Shown here in pieces: positions 55,201 through 62,943 of a stretch of DNA of 64,000 nucleotides. Origin of the DNA: Bimastos eiseni. Its lineage: Eukaryota; Annelida; Clitellata; Crassiclitellata; Lumbricidae. The position numbers were made by a program, and so were the translations under genes. Each line of letters starts with the position of its first letter. The first letter of the stretch is position 1. The stretch spans positions 1-64,000 of the forward strand of contig OY365809.1 in NCBI GenBank assembly GCA_959347315.1, written 5' to 3'. The notes under the pieces were generated by a model that was not told where the DNA came from, searched no databases, and saw only the letters and a list, made by a program, of their open reading frames with translations.

Positions 55201-58200
55201 CAAAACGGGAGGAGTAACTATGACCAACGTAGGTAACAAACAACAGTATTTATCGAAAGACCATAAATAAAGCCATCAAGAAGAGTTATTTGACTTGTAA
55301 CCTGAAGGTATCAATCGGCATTAGTGTTTTCTCTTGTTTGTAACGTGCTCTTCTAACGTGTTCACCTCCACGTGTAATTCCAGCGGGTTCTTCGGGTATT
55401 TCCCGGTGTTTCTATCGAACGGCCACCCGAACTCTGTCACTGTCTGTACCACTCTCGGCCCCCGGGCCTCTCTGACTATATGCGGTCGCTAATCCTGGGA
55501 CTTACCCAGTCTGTATCTATCACGGTCACCCGAATGTTAATGATCTCGGCTACCCGAACTTCCACGGTCTCCGACAACCCAAGTGCTGCCGAAAACCTCG
55601 GGAGTAACTATGACCACGTTAGGTAGCCATGTATATATATTAACGAAAGAATATGCGGAAACACCTGCACATATTGAGATCTTCGGCACCAGTCACGACC
55701 GTTTCTTGTAATCGTCGAACGCATCAACGAGATCGCCTTCCCAGTATTTATCGATCGTATCAACTGCGGTCACCTTCCCCGTATTTTATCGATGATGAAC
55801 TTTCCCCGTATGTGACAACACTCCACCGGCAGCTCTCTCGGTCTGTATGGTTGCTACTCCGGGAATCTACCCGATTTGTATCTCTTGCGGCCACCAGAAC
55901 TTCCACGATTGCGACCACTCAAATTTTCTCGATCTCAGTCACTCGAATTTTTACGTCTGTGACAACCTACTGGAAACTGGTCTGTATGGTTGCTACTCCG
56001 GGAATCCACCCGACTTGTATCTCTTGCGGCCACCAGAACTTCCACAATTGCGACCACTCGAATTTGCTCGATCTCAGTCACTCGAATTTTTACGTCTCTG
56101 ACAACCTGCTGGAAACTGGCAGGAGTAGCTATGATCGAACAAGGTAACCAACAAGTATATTTCTCGGCCTGCTTTCATCTGTTATATACTTTTGTATCCG
56201 ATCACGAGACTCTCACATGTCGGTAACTCACATTGACTGCGTTTATTCCTCTCATCGTAGGAACATATTTGTACTCGTCACCTAGAGCTCTGACCAATGG
56301 TAATGCACCAACTCTCACAAGCTTCGTTTCTGAGTCCTCAGACTCGATTCTCTCACAGGCACCTGAGGTAAGTGTCACCACGTTACCTCTATGTTTCACA
56401 CAGACCTGTATTATTATAATCACCTTCTCTGAAGCAATTGTACTCTGTCTCTTATACACCAGAACGAACCATTGACAGATCTTTCGAGGAAGTCCTCGAA
56501 AAGAGATTATGTAGAAAGAAGATTCTGCAAGAAGAGATTCTGCGGCTAGTAGAAGCCTCGCGGAGAAACCGCGAGTCAAGATATTGCAACTAGACATTGA
56601 ACTGAATAGATGTCTGGAAACCAGAGGAGTAACTGTGACCGACATAAGTAACCAACAAGAATATTTATCGAAAGACCGTAAGAAGACATACTGCGGGAAA
56701 ACCGCGACCAAAGATTGCGATCAGACACGCTAGTCAACAGAATGTTGGTAAACGAGGAGAGTAAGTATGACCACGCTAGATAGCCAAGTATAGATATTTA
56801 CGGGAAACCGTAAACAGAAAAGACTATGCGGAGACGCCCGCAATTGATGAGATTTTCGGCACCAATGGGAACTTTCTCAGTATCGAACGCATCAATGGGG
56901 TCACCCTCCCCTTATTTATCGGACGTATTTATGCTTCCAAGTATGTGTCAACGGCTTCACGCGGCCGCTCTCCCCGTCTTTTAACCAACGTGTTCACTGG
57001 GGGACTTTCCCCGTATGTTGTCTCAACGGCCGCCGAGGCCTCTCGATATAAGCGTTCGGTTCCTCGGGGCTTTTCCCGATCTCTGTTTCTCACGACGGCC
57101 ACCGACGGGTCACCATCTTTCCCGTATTCGCGTACAGAACTGTCATTCATTCATTTATTTCTCTCAATCGGGTCTCTACGCATTCTCAAACGGCACCCAG
57201 ACCTGTGAGCATTGCTCACGATCGGTCTTTCTCGGTCAGCCTGGTAACCCCTACGATCAGGACACGGTCGGTCTTGCGATCGACGGCAGAGGGGCCCACC
57301 CCACCAGATCAGCGAAAAGCAGCACCGGCCTGACCGCGAGAGCGGCTGTCACTAGAGGTCGTATTTATACGGCAACACTCAACGATCCCTGGAGCGGTAC
57401 GAGAACCACCATACGTATGAAGCAGTACGAACCACTGCTCCACATATATAGCAATGCAACGTGTGTCAGGCTATACTCAAGCCAATTCATGAGTCTGCAG
57501 GCTATGCACTCAATTAAAAACCGCCGATCGGTCTTCCTTCCTATACGCAACACTGTAAAAAAATATACGTAAAATAACGCTATTGCGAGCCAATGATTTA
57601 AATAAATCATTCGTTCAATCCTTGTGGCCTGTCCGCCACATATAGATCTGGGTAAGCTTCATTAATTTGTAGTCCCTAAAGATTGGGTTAGTATGAGATC
57701 CCCTGGCTGTACCAGCAATGCAACGAAGAGCCGGTTTCTGGAGGAGTTTTCAATTTATTAAAGTCGTGAATTGTAGGTGGACAAAACTGTCGACGAACTG
57801 TGTGTCATCTACACTGCAAGTTCACAGATGTCAATACTAAAATATGCAAAAAAATACACATTACCCATTAAGTTTCCGTTTAGCTTGAATAATTGCAAAT
57901 ATACTTATATTACACGATGAATTTAACTTTAATAACTTCATATATACTTACATAGACGCGAATAAAAAAGTTTTGAAACGTGAATCGAAGGTTTGTTTAC
58001 AGTGACTTTTGTAAATATTTTGGTCCGCTTCTGTCCAATCACGCGTCTTAGATTCAACTTCTGTCCAATCATGCGCCTTAGATGTGACGGACAGAGCATG
58101 TGACTTAGGTACTTATATAGATAATAAAATGTTCATTGAAAAGCGATGCAGTGAAAATAATTATCAGCAGTTGCAGCGGTGAATGATGCCTATGTGATGC

Positions 58201-61027
58201 GGGCGTCCACAAAGGGGGACGGGATCGGTCGAATGCGGACAAATGCGGACAAGGAGGAGAGGGGGTTAAAAAAGTAATATTTGTGTGGACGTCCTTTATA
58301 GACGATCTCTTACCAACATATTCACACGCAGGTCTATATAGCAAAGGCAAGTGATATTTCGCCTCAAGTAACCAGAGCTATGGTTAAGAAGAACTATGTT
58401 GGCAGGTGTGCAGCCCACCCACATGGAAAACAGCCAGCAATTGCTGTGCACTTGGCTGTTTAGCCGATGAGAGGAGAGGAAAGGAGAGGAAAGGAGAGGA
58501 GAGGAGAAGAGAGGAGAGGAGAGGCGAAGAAGTCAGCCAAGAATCCGAAACAGATGGTTGGCGTCACAGTTCCTGCGTGAAAAGTCACAATTGATGATAT
58601 CATAGAAAGTCAAGCCCAAGGCAGCTTATTCAAGAATGCATCATATACAATGTAGGTGGCACACTATTATACGTATTATAAAAACAATAACCATAAACTT
58701 CCTCATTCAATTTTTACTAGAAGGAACAAACTTCACCAGTAACGTGACCAATCTTGAGAGACCTAGTATCGATTAACCCTGCAGTCATTGTAGACTGGGA
58801 TAAAACCCTCTGCAGTCATTGTAGACTGAGATAAAACCCTCTGCAGTCAGTGTATTCTGGGATACAACACTCTGCAGTCATTGTATACTGGGATAAAACA
58901 CTCTGCAGTCATTGTATACTGGAATAAAACACTCTGCAGTCAGTGTATACTGGGATAAAACACTCTGCAGTCATTGTATTCTGGGATAAAACCCTCTGCA
59001 GTCAGTGTATTCTGGGATACAACACTCTGCAGTCATTGTATTCTGGGATAAAACACTCTGCAATCATTGTATACTGGGATAAAACACTCTGCAGTCAGTG
59101 TATACTGGGATAAAACACTCTGCAGTCGTTGTATACTGGGATAAAACACTCAGCAGTCAGTGTATTCTGGGATAAGACAGTCTGAAGTCATTGTATACTG
59201 GGATAAAACACTCTGCAGTCATTGTATACTGGGATAAAACACTCTGCAGTCATTGTATACTGGGATAAAACACTCTGCAGTCGTTGTATACTGGGATAAA
59301 ACACTCAGCAGTCAGTGTATACTGGGATAAAACACTCAGCAGTCAGTGTATACTGGGATAAAACACTCTGCAGTCGTTGTATACTGGGATAAAACACTCA
59401 GCAGTCAGTGTATACTGGGATGAAACACTCTGCAGTCAGTGTTTTCTGGAATAAGACGGTCTGAAGTCATTGTATTCTGGGATAAAACACTCTGCAGTCA
59501 GCGTATTCTGGGATAAGACAGCCTGAAGTCATTGTAAGTTACATTTTAGATCGACTAACCGACCGACTGACCGATTGACCTATCTACCGACTGACCTATT
59601 GACCTATCGACCCACTTACCGACCGACTGACCGATTGACCTATCTACGACTGACCGACCGACTGACCGATTGACCGATTGACCCATCTACCGACTAACCG
59701 ACCGACTGACCGATTGACCTATCGACCGACTGACCGATTGACCTGTCGACCGACTGACCGACCAAAGTAACCTACCGAATGACCGACGACAGATTCTTAT
59801 GTGTTGTGCTGCAGGATATCAATCTGGTGAGTCTTCGTGTCTTGAAGTGAGGTTCATTGCAACAAGACCACTTGGTTACTTCATGATTCAGTTCTATATT
59901 CCGAGCATCCTGCTCGTCATCCTCTCGTGGGTGAGTTTCTGGATCAGTGTGGACGCAGTTGTCGCTCGGGTCTCCATTGGTCTCCTGACCGTCCTAAACC
60001 TCGTGACGCAGAGCACAGGGTCTCGCAACCAACTGCCAAAAGTTTCCTACGTGAAGGCGATTGACGTCTGGATGACTGCTTGTCTAGTCTTTGCATTCGC
60101 TTCTCTCATAGAGTTCGCTATTGTCAACGTTTGGTCTCGAACGGAGGCAAGACAGAAGAAGCAGCAATCAAAGGATGTAGGAGAAGTGGCAGCAGCAGCT
60201 GCTGCAGAAGGAGGAGCAGGAGCTGGAGCAGGAGGAGGAGCAGGAGGACTAGGGGGAGGAGCAGCAGGAGGAGGAGGAGCTGCGGCAATGGCTTCATCAA
60301 CATCATCATCAACAGCGGCTGGAGTACCATCATTAGGCGCAACATCATCCGGATCAGGAAGAGGAGGAGGAGGAGGAGGAGCAGGAGTGGGTGGACTGGC
60401 GAAATCTCAACAGCAGGACAAACATGCCTTAAAAATTCCAACTCCACAGGTAATCTTTGCTAACATTTGCGATCACGTGCCTAAAATCCTTGTGATTGAC
60501 CTTATTAAAATTATTAAATTATTAAAATTACTTCGGAGGTGGGATCGGAAACACGCAAGTCTTGCATAACAGTGAGAAAAAAAATTCATTTTCTAATTTC
60601 TGTCCGTCTAGCAACCGGATTAATTTTCAAACTTGTTCTGCTAATAAAACGTTTATTTAACGACTGATCATATCGATACCAACTGCTAGAATGCTTTTGT
60701 CCGTAGGAGATTTTGTGCGGTGTGCAAATGTTCTTCATTTGCTTGTCTGTCTGTCTGTGCAAATCCATTCCACAGCTCTCACTTATGACCAGTGTGTTGT
60801 TGATTCTGGTATAGCAGGTGTCTCTTCAGGTGTCGGAGGCTCAGACTGTTGGCGGCCGACGAACGCGACGTCTTAGCGATCTAAGTAACATCATAAGTCA
60901 CCCGTTGCTCTCTATTCACCAACATCGGGCGCAGACACTCGACCAACTCGCTAGAAAACTCTTTCCCGTAACATTTCTTCTATTCAACATTGTGTATTGG
61001 GTCGTTTATACTCAAATTAATGATTAG
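40886..61027 (+). CDS. GLRA-like: Cys-loop ligand-gated channel subunit, glycine-receptor/GluCl-like, eight-exon gene
   Basis: Subunit of a pentameric, probably anion-selective neurotransmitter receptor of the plasma membrane. Exons 40886-40989, 43020-43075, 43883-43947, 44830-45062, 49707-49789, 50947-51084, 59815-60449 and 60818-61027 give 1524 nt, 507 aa, with all introns GT-AG and all phases matching. Signal peptide aa 1-30; loop D Arg84; Cys-loop C160-C174 with 13 residues between; ESFGY (aa 179-183) in loop B, as in glycine receptors; second disulfide pair C220/C235 in loop C, typical of GlyR and GluCl; TM1 from about aa 247, TM2 278-295, TM3 about 306-331, TM4 near 483-502. SGSRNQLPKVSYVKAIDVW after TM2 is strongly GlyR-like. 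Odd points: VVAR replaces the PAR motif, Leu at 6', and loop C is four residues longer than in vertebrate GlyR. Confidence 0.93.
41469..42780 (-). mobile_element. hAT-type non-autonomous transposon with LINE fragment (copy d)
   Basis: Termini CAGAGGTGCAACAAG and CTTGTTACACCCCTG, with an exact 8-bp target duplication ATATCAGG (41461-41468, 42781-42788). It is in reverse orientation to copies a-c. The interior matches copy a, including the same LINE piece in the same relative orientation, with much of the LINE deleted at about 42058. A perfect 38-bp palindrome lies at 42704-42741. Confidence 0.9.
41655..42060 (+). pseudogene. CR1-like LINE RT fragment inside hAT copy d
   Basis: Reads LKRLYQWSVDWQILVNTKKC, then a disrupted stretch like E.HLEIIIHKSAKPSRQCS..AKK, the region after the catalytic box of CR1-type RT. 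Homologous to 4290-3900 on the - strand. Confidence 0.7.
43020..43075 (+). CDS. GLRA-like: channel exon 2 (56 nt)
   Basis: Acceptor TCTGCACAG|C, donor CCAGGAG|GTAAGT, phase 2 in and phase 1 out. Encodes TALTRKLLRGYEKLPPPGG, matching the L..LL.GYD...PP..G start of the extracellular domain. Intron 2 (43076-43882) shows nothing recognisable. Confidence 0.85.
43883..43947 (+). CDS. GLRA-like: channel exon 3 (65 nt)
   Basis: Acceptor GCAATTAG|GT, donor TCTATG|GTAAGT, phase 1 in and phase 0 out. Encodes PTIVSLGIYINYFYAMSEQS plus Met75, the first beta strands (P..V.V.IYI.S...ISE..M) of the family. Confidence 0.92.
44310..44378 (+). repeat. (CT)n microsatellite in intron 3
   Basis: Long CT run in the 882-bp intron 3 (43948-44829); the remaining intron shows nothing recognisable. 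Confidence 0.94.
44830..45062 (+). CDS. GLRA-like: channel exon 4 (loops D, A and E)
   Basis: Encodes aa 76-152. Acceptor CGACCAG|GAC (phase 0), donor TTTGCAA|GTAAGT (phase 2). An earlier GTATGT at 45051 is less likely because it would shorten the strand before the Cys-loop. Contains YMRQTWFDSRF (loop D), IWIPDVFFRNEKGASFH (loop A region) and SEDGKLWYVC (loop E side). Confidence 0.93.
45193..45367. mobile_element. fold-back MITE, GGGGCCGTCCACATAA type
   Basis: Ends AGGGGCCGTCCACATAATAC and, inverted, AGGGACCCATCCATATATTA, both followed by GTACGC. About 175 bp, non-coding. Related ends occur at 52500, 58199 and 63750. Confidence 0.65.
45410..45540 (+). repeat. GGGTC-rich degenerate array
   Basis: Words such as GGGTCGAGTC, GGATCGG and GGGTCGGTTCCC recur. 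A similar array lies at 49285-49410. 45541-46180 shows nothing recognisable. Confidence 0.6.
46185..46242 (+). repeat. (ATT)n tract, 3' flank of the inverted LINE
   Basis: ATT triplets, which read as TAA on the LINE's sense strand. Confidence 0.92.
46243..49160 (-). pseudogene. family-B LINE, second copy: 5'-truncated and inactivated
   Basis: Near-identical to the intact frame at 28802-31753 but inverted. It begins at the equivalent of position 28872, joined directly to (ATT)n, so the first ~23 codons and the start are lost. Three further lesions: a one-base deletion near 47727, Glu to TAG at 47585-47587 and Trp to TGA at 47285-47287. The frame ends at 46280. A ~35-bp 3' stretch (46243-46278) not present after copy 1 precedes the TAA tail. 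It sits in intron 4 of the channel gene, antisense to it. Confidence 0.95.
49158..49205 (+). repeat. (ATT)n tract, 5' flank of the inverted LINE
   Basis: ATT triplets directly joined to the truncated 5' end of the LINE copy. Confidence 0.9.
49285..49410 (+). repeat. GGGTC-rich degenerate array
   Basis: GGGTCGGGTCAGGTCAG and GTCGGGTCGGGTCGGTTCC words; similar to 45410-45540. 49411-49706 shows nothing recognisable. Confidence 0.75.
49707..49789 (+). CDS. GLRA-like: channel exon 5 (Cys-loop)
   Basis: Acceptor TCTTTTCAG|A, donor GAAAGTT|GTACGT, phase 2 in and phase 1 out. Encodes ISATFSCPMKLQKYPLDRQS plus Cys174 and PIRFES. The two cysteines are 13 residues apart with YPLD between them, the defining Cys-loop. 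Only 83 nt long. Confidence 0.93.
49790..50946 (+). other. channel intron 5
   Basis: An L2-type 3' tail on the - strand lies at about 50115-50290 (AATCGTAATCGCAATCGC next to CTACAGCGCCCAC). The remainder shows only chance frames. Confidence 0.5.
50947..51084 (+). CDS. GLRA-like: channel exon 6 (loop B to loop C)
   Basis: Encodes aa 181-226. Acceptor CCCGTTTCAG|TT, donor CCTCAG|GTACAA, phase 1 on both sides. Completes ESFGY (loop B aromatic Phe181), continues KTDTIIYRWLDENSIEYDP and ends in EDYKQDDCTHNDTS, the first half of loop C with Cys220. Confidence 0.92.
51575..51775 (+). repeat. (GA)n/GAGAGACA low-complexity tract
   Basis: GAGAGACAGAGAG-type units. The Ser/Leu-rich - strand frames through it are by-products. 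Confidence 0.9.
51780..52170 (-). pseudogene. L2/CR1-like LINE fragment
   Basis: The - strand reads NYFADDLQVNIHPPR (a YADD-box variant, about 52030-52075), then INFSLTVGDFGVNFDSELSL (about 51830-51890). The neighbouring motif order matches the LINE at 20590-22400. Short and frameshifted. Confidence 0.65.
52497..52610. mobile_element. small fold-back element, GGGGTCATCCACA type
   Basis: Ends GGGGTCATCCACAAGAACGT and, inverted, ATGGTCACATGCGGACGTCC. Same type of terminus as at 45193 and 58199. Confidence 0.5.
52783..52910 (+). repeat. two copies of the AGCTGTTAACCCATGAA dispersed motif
   Basis: GGCTGTTAACCATGAAGAAT and AGCTGTTAACCCATGAATAA about 90 bp apart, each an imperfect palindrome, related to 4788. 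52911-53030 is unique. Confidence 0.5.
53030..53480 (-). pseudogene. CR1-like LINE 3' end
   Basis: The - strand reads INLARTNTRKLAIRCTGPKI then WNDI and LQSFKIKMRNNLL, the RTN.RK.S.R..GP..WN motif at the end of CR1-type ORF2. It is followed by about 250 bp of 3' UTR ending GGCCTCCCTTTGTAACC. Confidence 0.7.
53550..57650. other. unassigned GC-richer, repeat-structured block
   Basis: About 4.1 kb that is visibly richer in G/C and CG words than its flanks and lacks TAA-type microsatellites. A motif close to GGAGTAACTATGACC.ACG, followed by GGTAACCAACA and often ATATTTATCGAAAGACC, recurs at 54961, 55212, 55602, 56123, 56627 and 56758. A second module (TTTCCGTGTRTGGCAT..TTATCATG) recurs at 54596 and 55091. 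Short 24-bp CGGCCACCCGAACTTCCACG units occur at 55400-56100. Reading frames of 160-190 aa (53757-54329, 55653-56147, 57015-57572) show no family motif. I cannot name it: diverged satellite, large transposon or foreign insertion are all possible. Confidence 0.6.
55842..56119 (+). repeat. 139-bp tandem duplication
   Basis: 55842-55980 and 55981-56119 are nearly identical copies starting TCTGTATGGTTGCTACTCCG. 139 is not a multiple of three, so the copies sit in different frames; this argues against coding constraint. Confidence 0.93.
57892..57985 (+). repeat. dispersed repeat related to 5043-5140
   Basis: TGCAAATATACTTATATTAC followed by ACGATGAATTTAACTTTAATAA closely matches the intron 1 copy in SLCO. 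Confidence 0.7.
58199..58312. mobile_element. small fold-back element, GGGCGTCCACA type
   Basis: Ends GGGCGTCCACAAAG and, inverted, AGGACGTCCACACAAA; non-coding, about 110 bp. Confidence 0.55.
58465..58530 (+). repeat. (GGAGA)n microsatellite
   Basis: GAGAGGAAAGGAGAGGAGA-type purine run. Confidence 0.9.
58780..59537 (+). repeat. 31-bp minisatellite, about 24 units
   Basis: Unit ACTCTGCAGTCATTGTATAC then TGGGATAAAAC, with mainly point differences (CATT/CAGT/CGTT, TATAC/TATTC). Ends about 280 bp before exon 7. No spacers, so it is not a CRISPR-type array. Confidence 0.96.
59552..59792 (+). repeat. GACCGACTGACC/GATTGACCTATC array
   Basis: Degenerate 4- and 12-bp units of GACC, GACT and GATT words, ending about 20 bp before the exon 7 acceptor. 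Confidence 0.93.
59815..60449 (+). CDS. GLRA-like: channel exon 7 (loop C end, TM1-TM3, intracellular loop)
   Basis: Encodes aa 227-438. Acceptor GTGCTGCAG|GA (phase 1), donor CCACAG|GTAATC (phase 0). It completes loop C (GYQSGESSCLEVRF), then TM1 (YFMIQFYIPSILLVILSWVS), TM2 (VVARVSIGLLTVLNLVTQST) and TM3 after SYVKAIDVW. The TM3-TM4 loop (aa ~336-437) is dominated by Ala and Gly encoded by GCA/GGA repeats, with Ser-rich and poly-Gly patches. Confidence 0.95.
60818..61027 (+). CDS. GLRA-like: channel exon 8 (TM4, C-terminus)
   Basis: Encodes aa 439-507 and stop TAG 61025-61027. Acceptor TATAGCAG|GTG in phase 0; a second in-frame acceptor CTTCAG|GTG 12 bases later would drop four residues (VSLQ). 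TM4 is LARKLFPVTFLLFNIVYWVV, preceded by a basic RRTRR patch. Intron 7 (60450-60817) shows nothing recognisable. Confidence 0.94.
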   Translation: MSLQVSEAQTVGGRRTRRLSDLSNIISHPLLSIHQHRAQTLDQLARKLFPVTFLLFNIVYWVVYTQIND

Positions 61028-61254
61028 CGCCTATGAAGTGAATAGTCGTCTACCAAAAGAATTCATGTTAATTGTTAAATATGCGAATGTCAGGCAGATG
61101 TTTTGCGCCATGCGTTCCGTTCGACAACTCTACGAAGCTGTGATGAAGATCGGACGTATTTATAGCTGTGTTCAATTCTGACTAGAAACTACACGGTGAA
61201 CGGAAAAAAGAACCTCTATAAAATTGTAAAGATTTGTCTAATAATGTCTATTTT

Positions 61255-61260
61255 AATAAA
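61255..61260 (+). promoter_or_regulatory. poly(A) signal AATAAA of the channel gene
   Basis: First AATAAA after the stop codon, 228 bases downstream, just before the fold-back element. Confidence 0.5.
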
Positions 61261-61266
61261 ATATGA

Positions 61267-61684
61267 GAAACTCAGTTTAATGATTCATGAAGCGCATATC
61301 TAACATAAATTTTATTAGCTATAATGATGTGTGTTTGAAATGTATTCATTCGGCCTCAACACACGCATCAAGACGCGCTCGCCATTGAGTATAATTGCTG
61401 CAACGATTACAATTAGATCAAAATGGTTACATGTGTATGATAGGTTGACGCAATTCTCCGACGCAGCGTAGGCTACATTTGTCTTGTACATATTTTCTTG
61501 CATCACTACCCTGATTCTATGGATGAACGTGCTATAGAAAAGTTTCGCATATGAGACGAATGGCGAGCGCATCTTGGCGCGTTTGTTGAGGCCAAAGGAG
61601 GACATTTATAACACGCATTTTAACCAATAAATGAACTAATATAAAATGATAAATATGCGCTTCATATTCATTAAACTGAAGTTT
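61267..61684. mobile_element. long fold-back element
   Basis: Left arm 61267-61390 and right arm 61557-61684 are imperfect inverted repeats. Examples are CAGTTTAATG..GAAGCGCATAT outside and GGCCTCAACA..CGC..GATG/GACGCGCTCGCCATT inside. The central ~165 bp is unique. No transposase. Confidence 0.8.
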
Positions 61685-62792
61685 TGCCATATTTGATCAA
61701 AAGTATATAAATTATTGGAAAAATGATTACAGTATTTCTATAGGTTCGCTGTTTATCCGTTCACCGTGTACAAATTTAGGTGAAAAGATTAAGCATACAA
61801 TTTTAATCATTTCATCGGGATTTTTCCTATGGACGACTGCGTTTCTAACTGACAGAAACTTTGTGCAACTCGAAATGGGTTGAGTTCTGTGTGTATTATG
61901 TATAGGTTTCAGCGTCGCCACCTCGATCGAGAGGTTCTACCGATTCCCTTCTGTCCAGTTGCTAAGCTACAGCAATGGACGTTCTTCATCCACCCGCCAC
62001 CACATTCTTTGCAATTTACACATAGGCCTATAAAAGTCAGTCGAAACTGTCAATTTGCACACGGAGAAATTCCATCACGTGCGATAATGGCGGACCAATT
62101 AAGAGTGATACATACATAAAGGCCCTAAGAATACCATAGGCAAAGTGGTAGAGAGAGACACACACACACAGAGACAGACGGACAGATAGACAGACAAAGA
62201 TATGCACAGGGAATGCGTGATACTTTAGCAGTTACACTGATTAACGCACAACAGTATAAATTGAAACGATAATCCTCCCAGTTGCTATAATTGTGGAGAC
62301 GTAATTAAGGTAAATCATAATATAAAATGGATCACAAATAGATGTAAACAGTAATATAAATATAGGATTCAACTGGAGACAATCACAGCTCAGTCTACAA
62401 ACGGAATCAAAAGCGTTATATAACTAACGTGCTTTATGTTGTTAGTAATTAAGACTTATGTAATTATTGGTAGGGCCTACAATGTTGATAAATGCTGCTC
62501 TAACAATGGGCACTAATCAATTGGCTTATCGATTAGTTAAAATTCTATTAGAATTAGCTACTGAAATTTACTAGTTCATTAGAATTTTAAAAATCTTCTA
62601 TCTAATCGATCAGAATTTGCTGTTTGTGAAATCGATTAGTTAGGAGTGTAGGGCATTACCCCTCCGGACAATCCCTTGGACAATTGCCGCCGCCCCACAT
62701 ATTTTGCGTAAAACATTTGCCCATCGGACAAAAGTCCCCCTTCTCGTGTAAAGGTTGGATTCAAAATATATTTACAGTATCATCAAGCCAAC

Positions 62793-62793
<1 letters not shown>
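61685..62793. other. intergenic, no gene seen
   Basis: A short (CA)n/(GACA)n run at 62155-62200 and A/T-rich sequence with repeated ATCGATTAG/CTAATCGAT words (62520-62640); otherwise nothing. Confidence 0.4.

Positions 62794-62842
<49 letters not shown>
62794..62842 (+). repeat. (TAA)n microsatellite
   Basis: About 16 perfect TAA triplets, with no LINE attached. Confidence 0.95.
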
Positions 62843-62943
62843 TATCATAATATTTACTTTAATTTCAAACTTATAAATTGCAGCATGATTACAAATACAG
62901 TGTGAGCAGCAGGTGATTACAATTTACTTATTTAACTTCTATA

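Larger units (their letters stand above)
51085..59814 (+). other. channel intron 6 (8.7 kb)
   Basis: Contains L2/CR1-like remnants, fold-back elements, the unassigned 53.5-57.65 kb block and two large tandem arrays before exon 7, listed separately. 51085-51560, 52171-52495 and 58540-58770 show nothing recognisable. Confidence 0.7.

Noticed and set aside
58780..59537. Possible CRISPR array (regular repeats)
   Set aside because: Units are contiguous 31-bp repeats with no unique spacers, in an animal intron; it is a minisatellite.
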